From Pseudomonadota bacterium (GTDB taxonomy: Bacteria > Pseudomonadota > Gammaproteobacteria > Burkholderiales > Casimicrobiaceae), in contig WQUA01000017.1 in assembly GCA_009786025.1 (NCBI GenBank), forward strand, positions 599 through 43,035: a stretch of DNA of 42,437 nucleotides, written 5' to 3'. Numbering within the stretch: the first letter of the stretch is position 1; every line of letters begins with the position of its first letter. The notes beneath the pieces were generated by a model. It did not search any database. It saw only the letters and a program-made list of their open reading frames with translations, and was not told the DNA's origin. Below are positions 42,366 to 42,437 of the stretch, piece after piece. Position numbers and translations under genes: made by a program.

Positions 42366-42437
42366 GTGAAGCCCGCCGCGATGGCCGCCGGGTGGTTGCA
42401 GCGCGCGGTGCCCGCCACGCCGCGCGAGCGAGGGGCG
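42366..42437 (+). CDS. Possible next gene, 5' end only
   Basis: A frame beginning GTG at 42366 (or ATG at 42381), just after the oxidoreductase stop, reads MKPAAMAAGWLQRAVPATPR and continues past the window edge. It is open and close enough to be in one operon with the gene before it, but too short to name. Confidence 0.3.
   Translation, partial: MKPAAMAAGWLQRAVPATPRERGA

Overview
The window is a stretch of bacterial chromosome that is moderately GC-rich, and almost all of it is ordinary housekeeping DNA. Several gene orders point to a betaproteobacterium: dusB-fis-purH, argC followed by a coiled-coil membrane protein, a bactofilin and erpA, zapB-like/zapA followed by 6S RNA, an SAH riboswitch in front of ahcY with metF next, and coaBC-dut divergent from radC. 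Rhodocyclales or Nitrosomonadales seem likeliest, but the sequence alone does not fix the genus. No phage, insertion sequence, CRISPR array, rRNA or tRNA was recognised.

Layout. 1-7.7 kb: the start of a secreted protein (minus strand), dgt, gabD (minus), a large GT-C-like membrane protein, and a glycerol kinase gene broken by a one-base frameshift. 7.9-12.1 kb, minus strand: btuC-btuD, a repeat-filled gap, then ybaK, a deoxyinosine/uracil-type DNA glycosylase and btuF. 12.2-14.7 kb: greB, zapB-like, zapA, 6S RNA with two terminators, and a TauE/SafE permease. 15.1-20.0 kb: a purine/translation cluster of dusB, fis, purH, pagP and purD. 20.3-24.7 kb: a Nudix hydrolase, three poorly characterised genes, acylphosphatase and a LysP-type lysine permease. 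24.9-27.0 kb, minus strand: panE and aroC. 27.3-29.9 kb: the SAH riboswitch, ahcY and metF, which belong to the activated-methyl cycle. 30.0-35.2 kb: argC, the DUF6776-type protein, bactofilin, erpA, pdxY, a putative lipoprotein and a LysE-family exporter. 35.3-40.8 kb: mutS, a small antitoxin-tail-like ORF, dut and coaBC (minus), and radC. 40.8-42.4 kb: a gene-poor stretch, then a Tat-like-signal NADP/F420-reductase-like protein and the start of one more ORF.

The most unusual property is between the genes. Three families of short dispersed repeats fill most spacers: a TCAG-rich family (B), a CCGCAAAGAGCGCAAAGAA family (A) and a CTCTCC...GGAGAG palindromic family (C). B is often followed directly by A. 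These repeats run into coding sequence. Five unrelated proteins (BtuF, BtuD, RadC, the Nudix hydrolase and acylphosphatase) end in tails encoded by family B. MetF carries a family C copy, including a run of nine C, inside its N-terminus. I found no clear new multi-gene system. The best leads are the repeat behaviour, the MetF insertion, the nested inverted repeats near 38.2 kb and the unassigned cluster at 21.0-22.7 kb.
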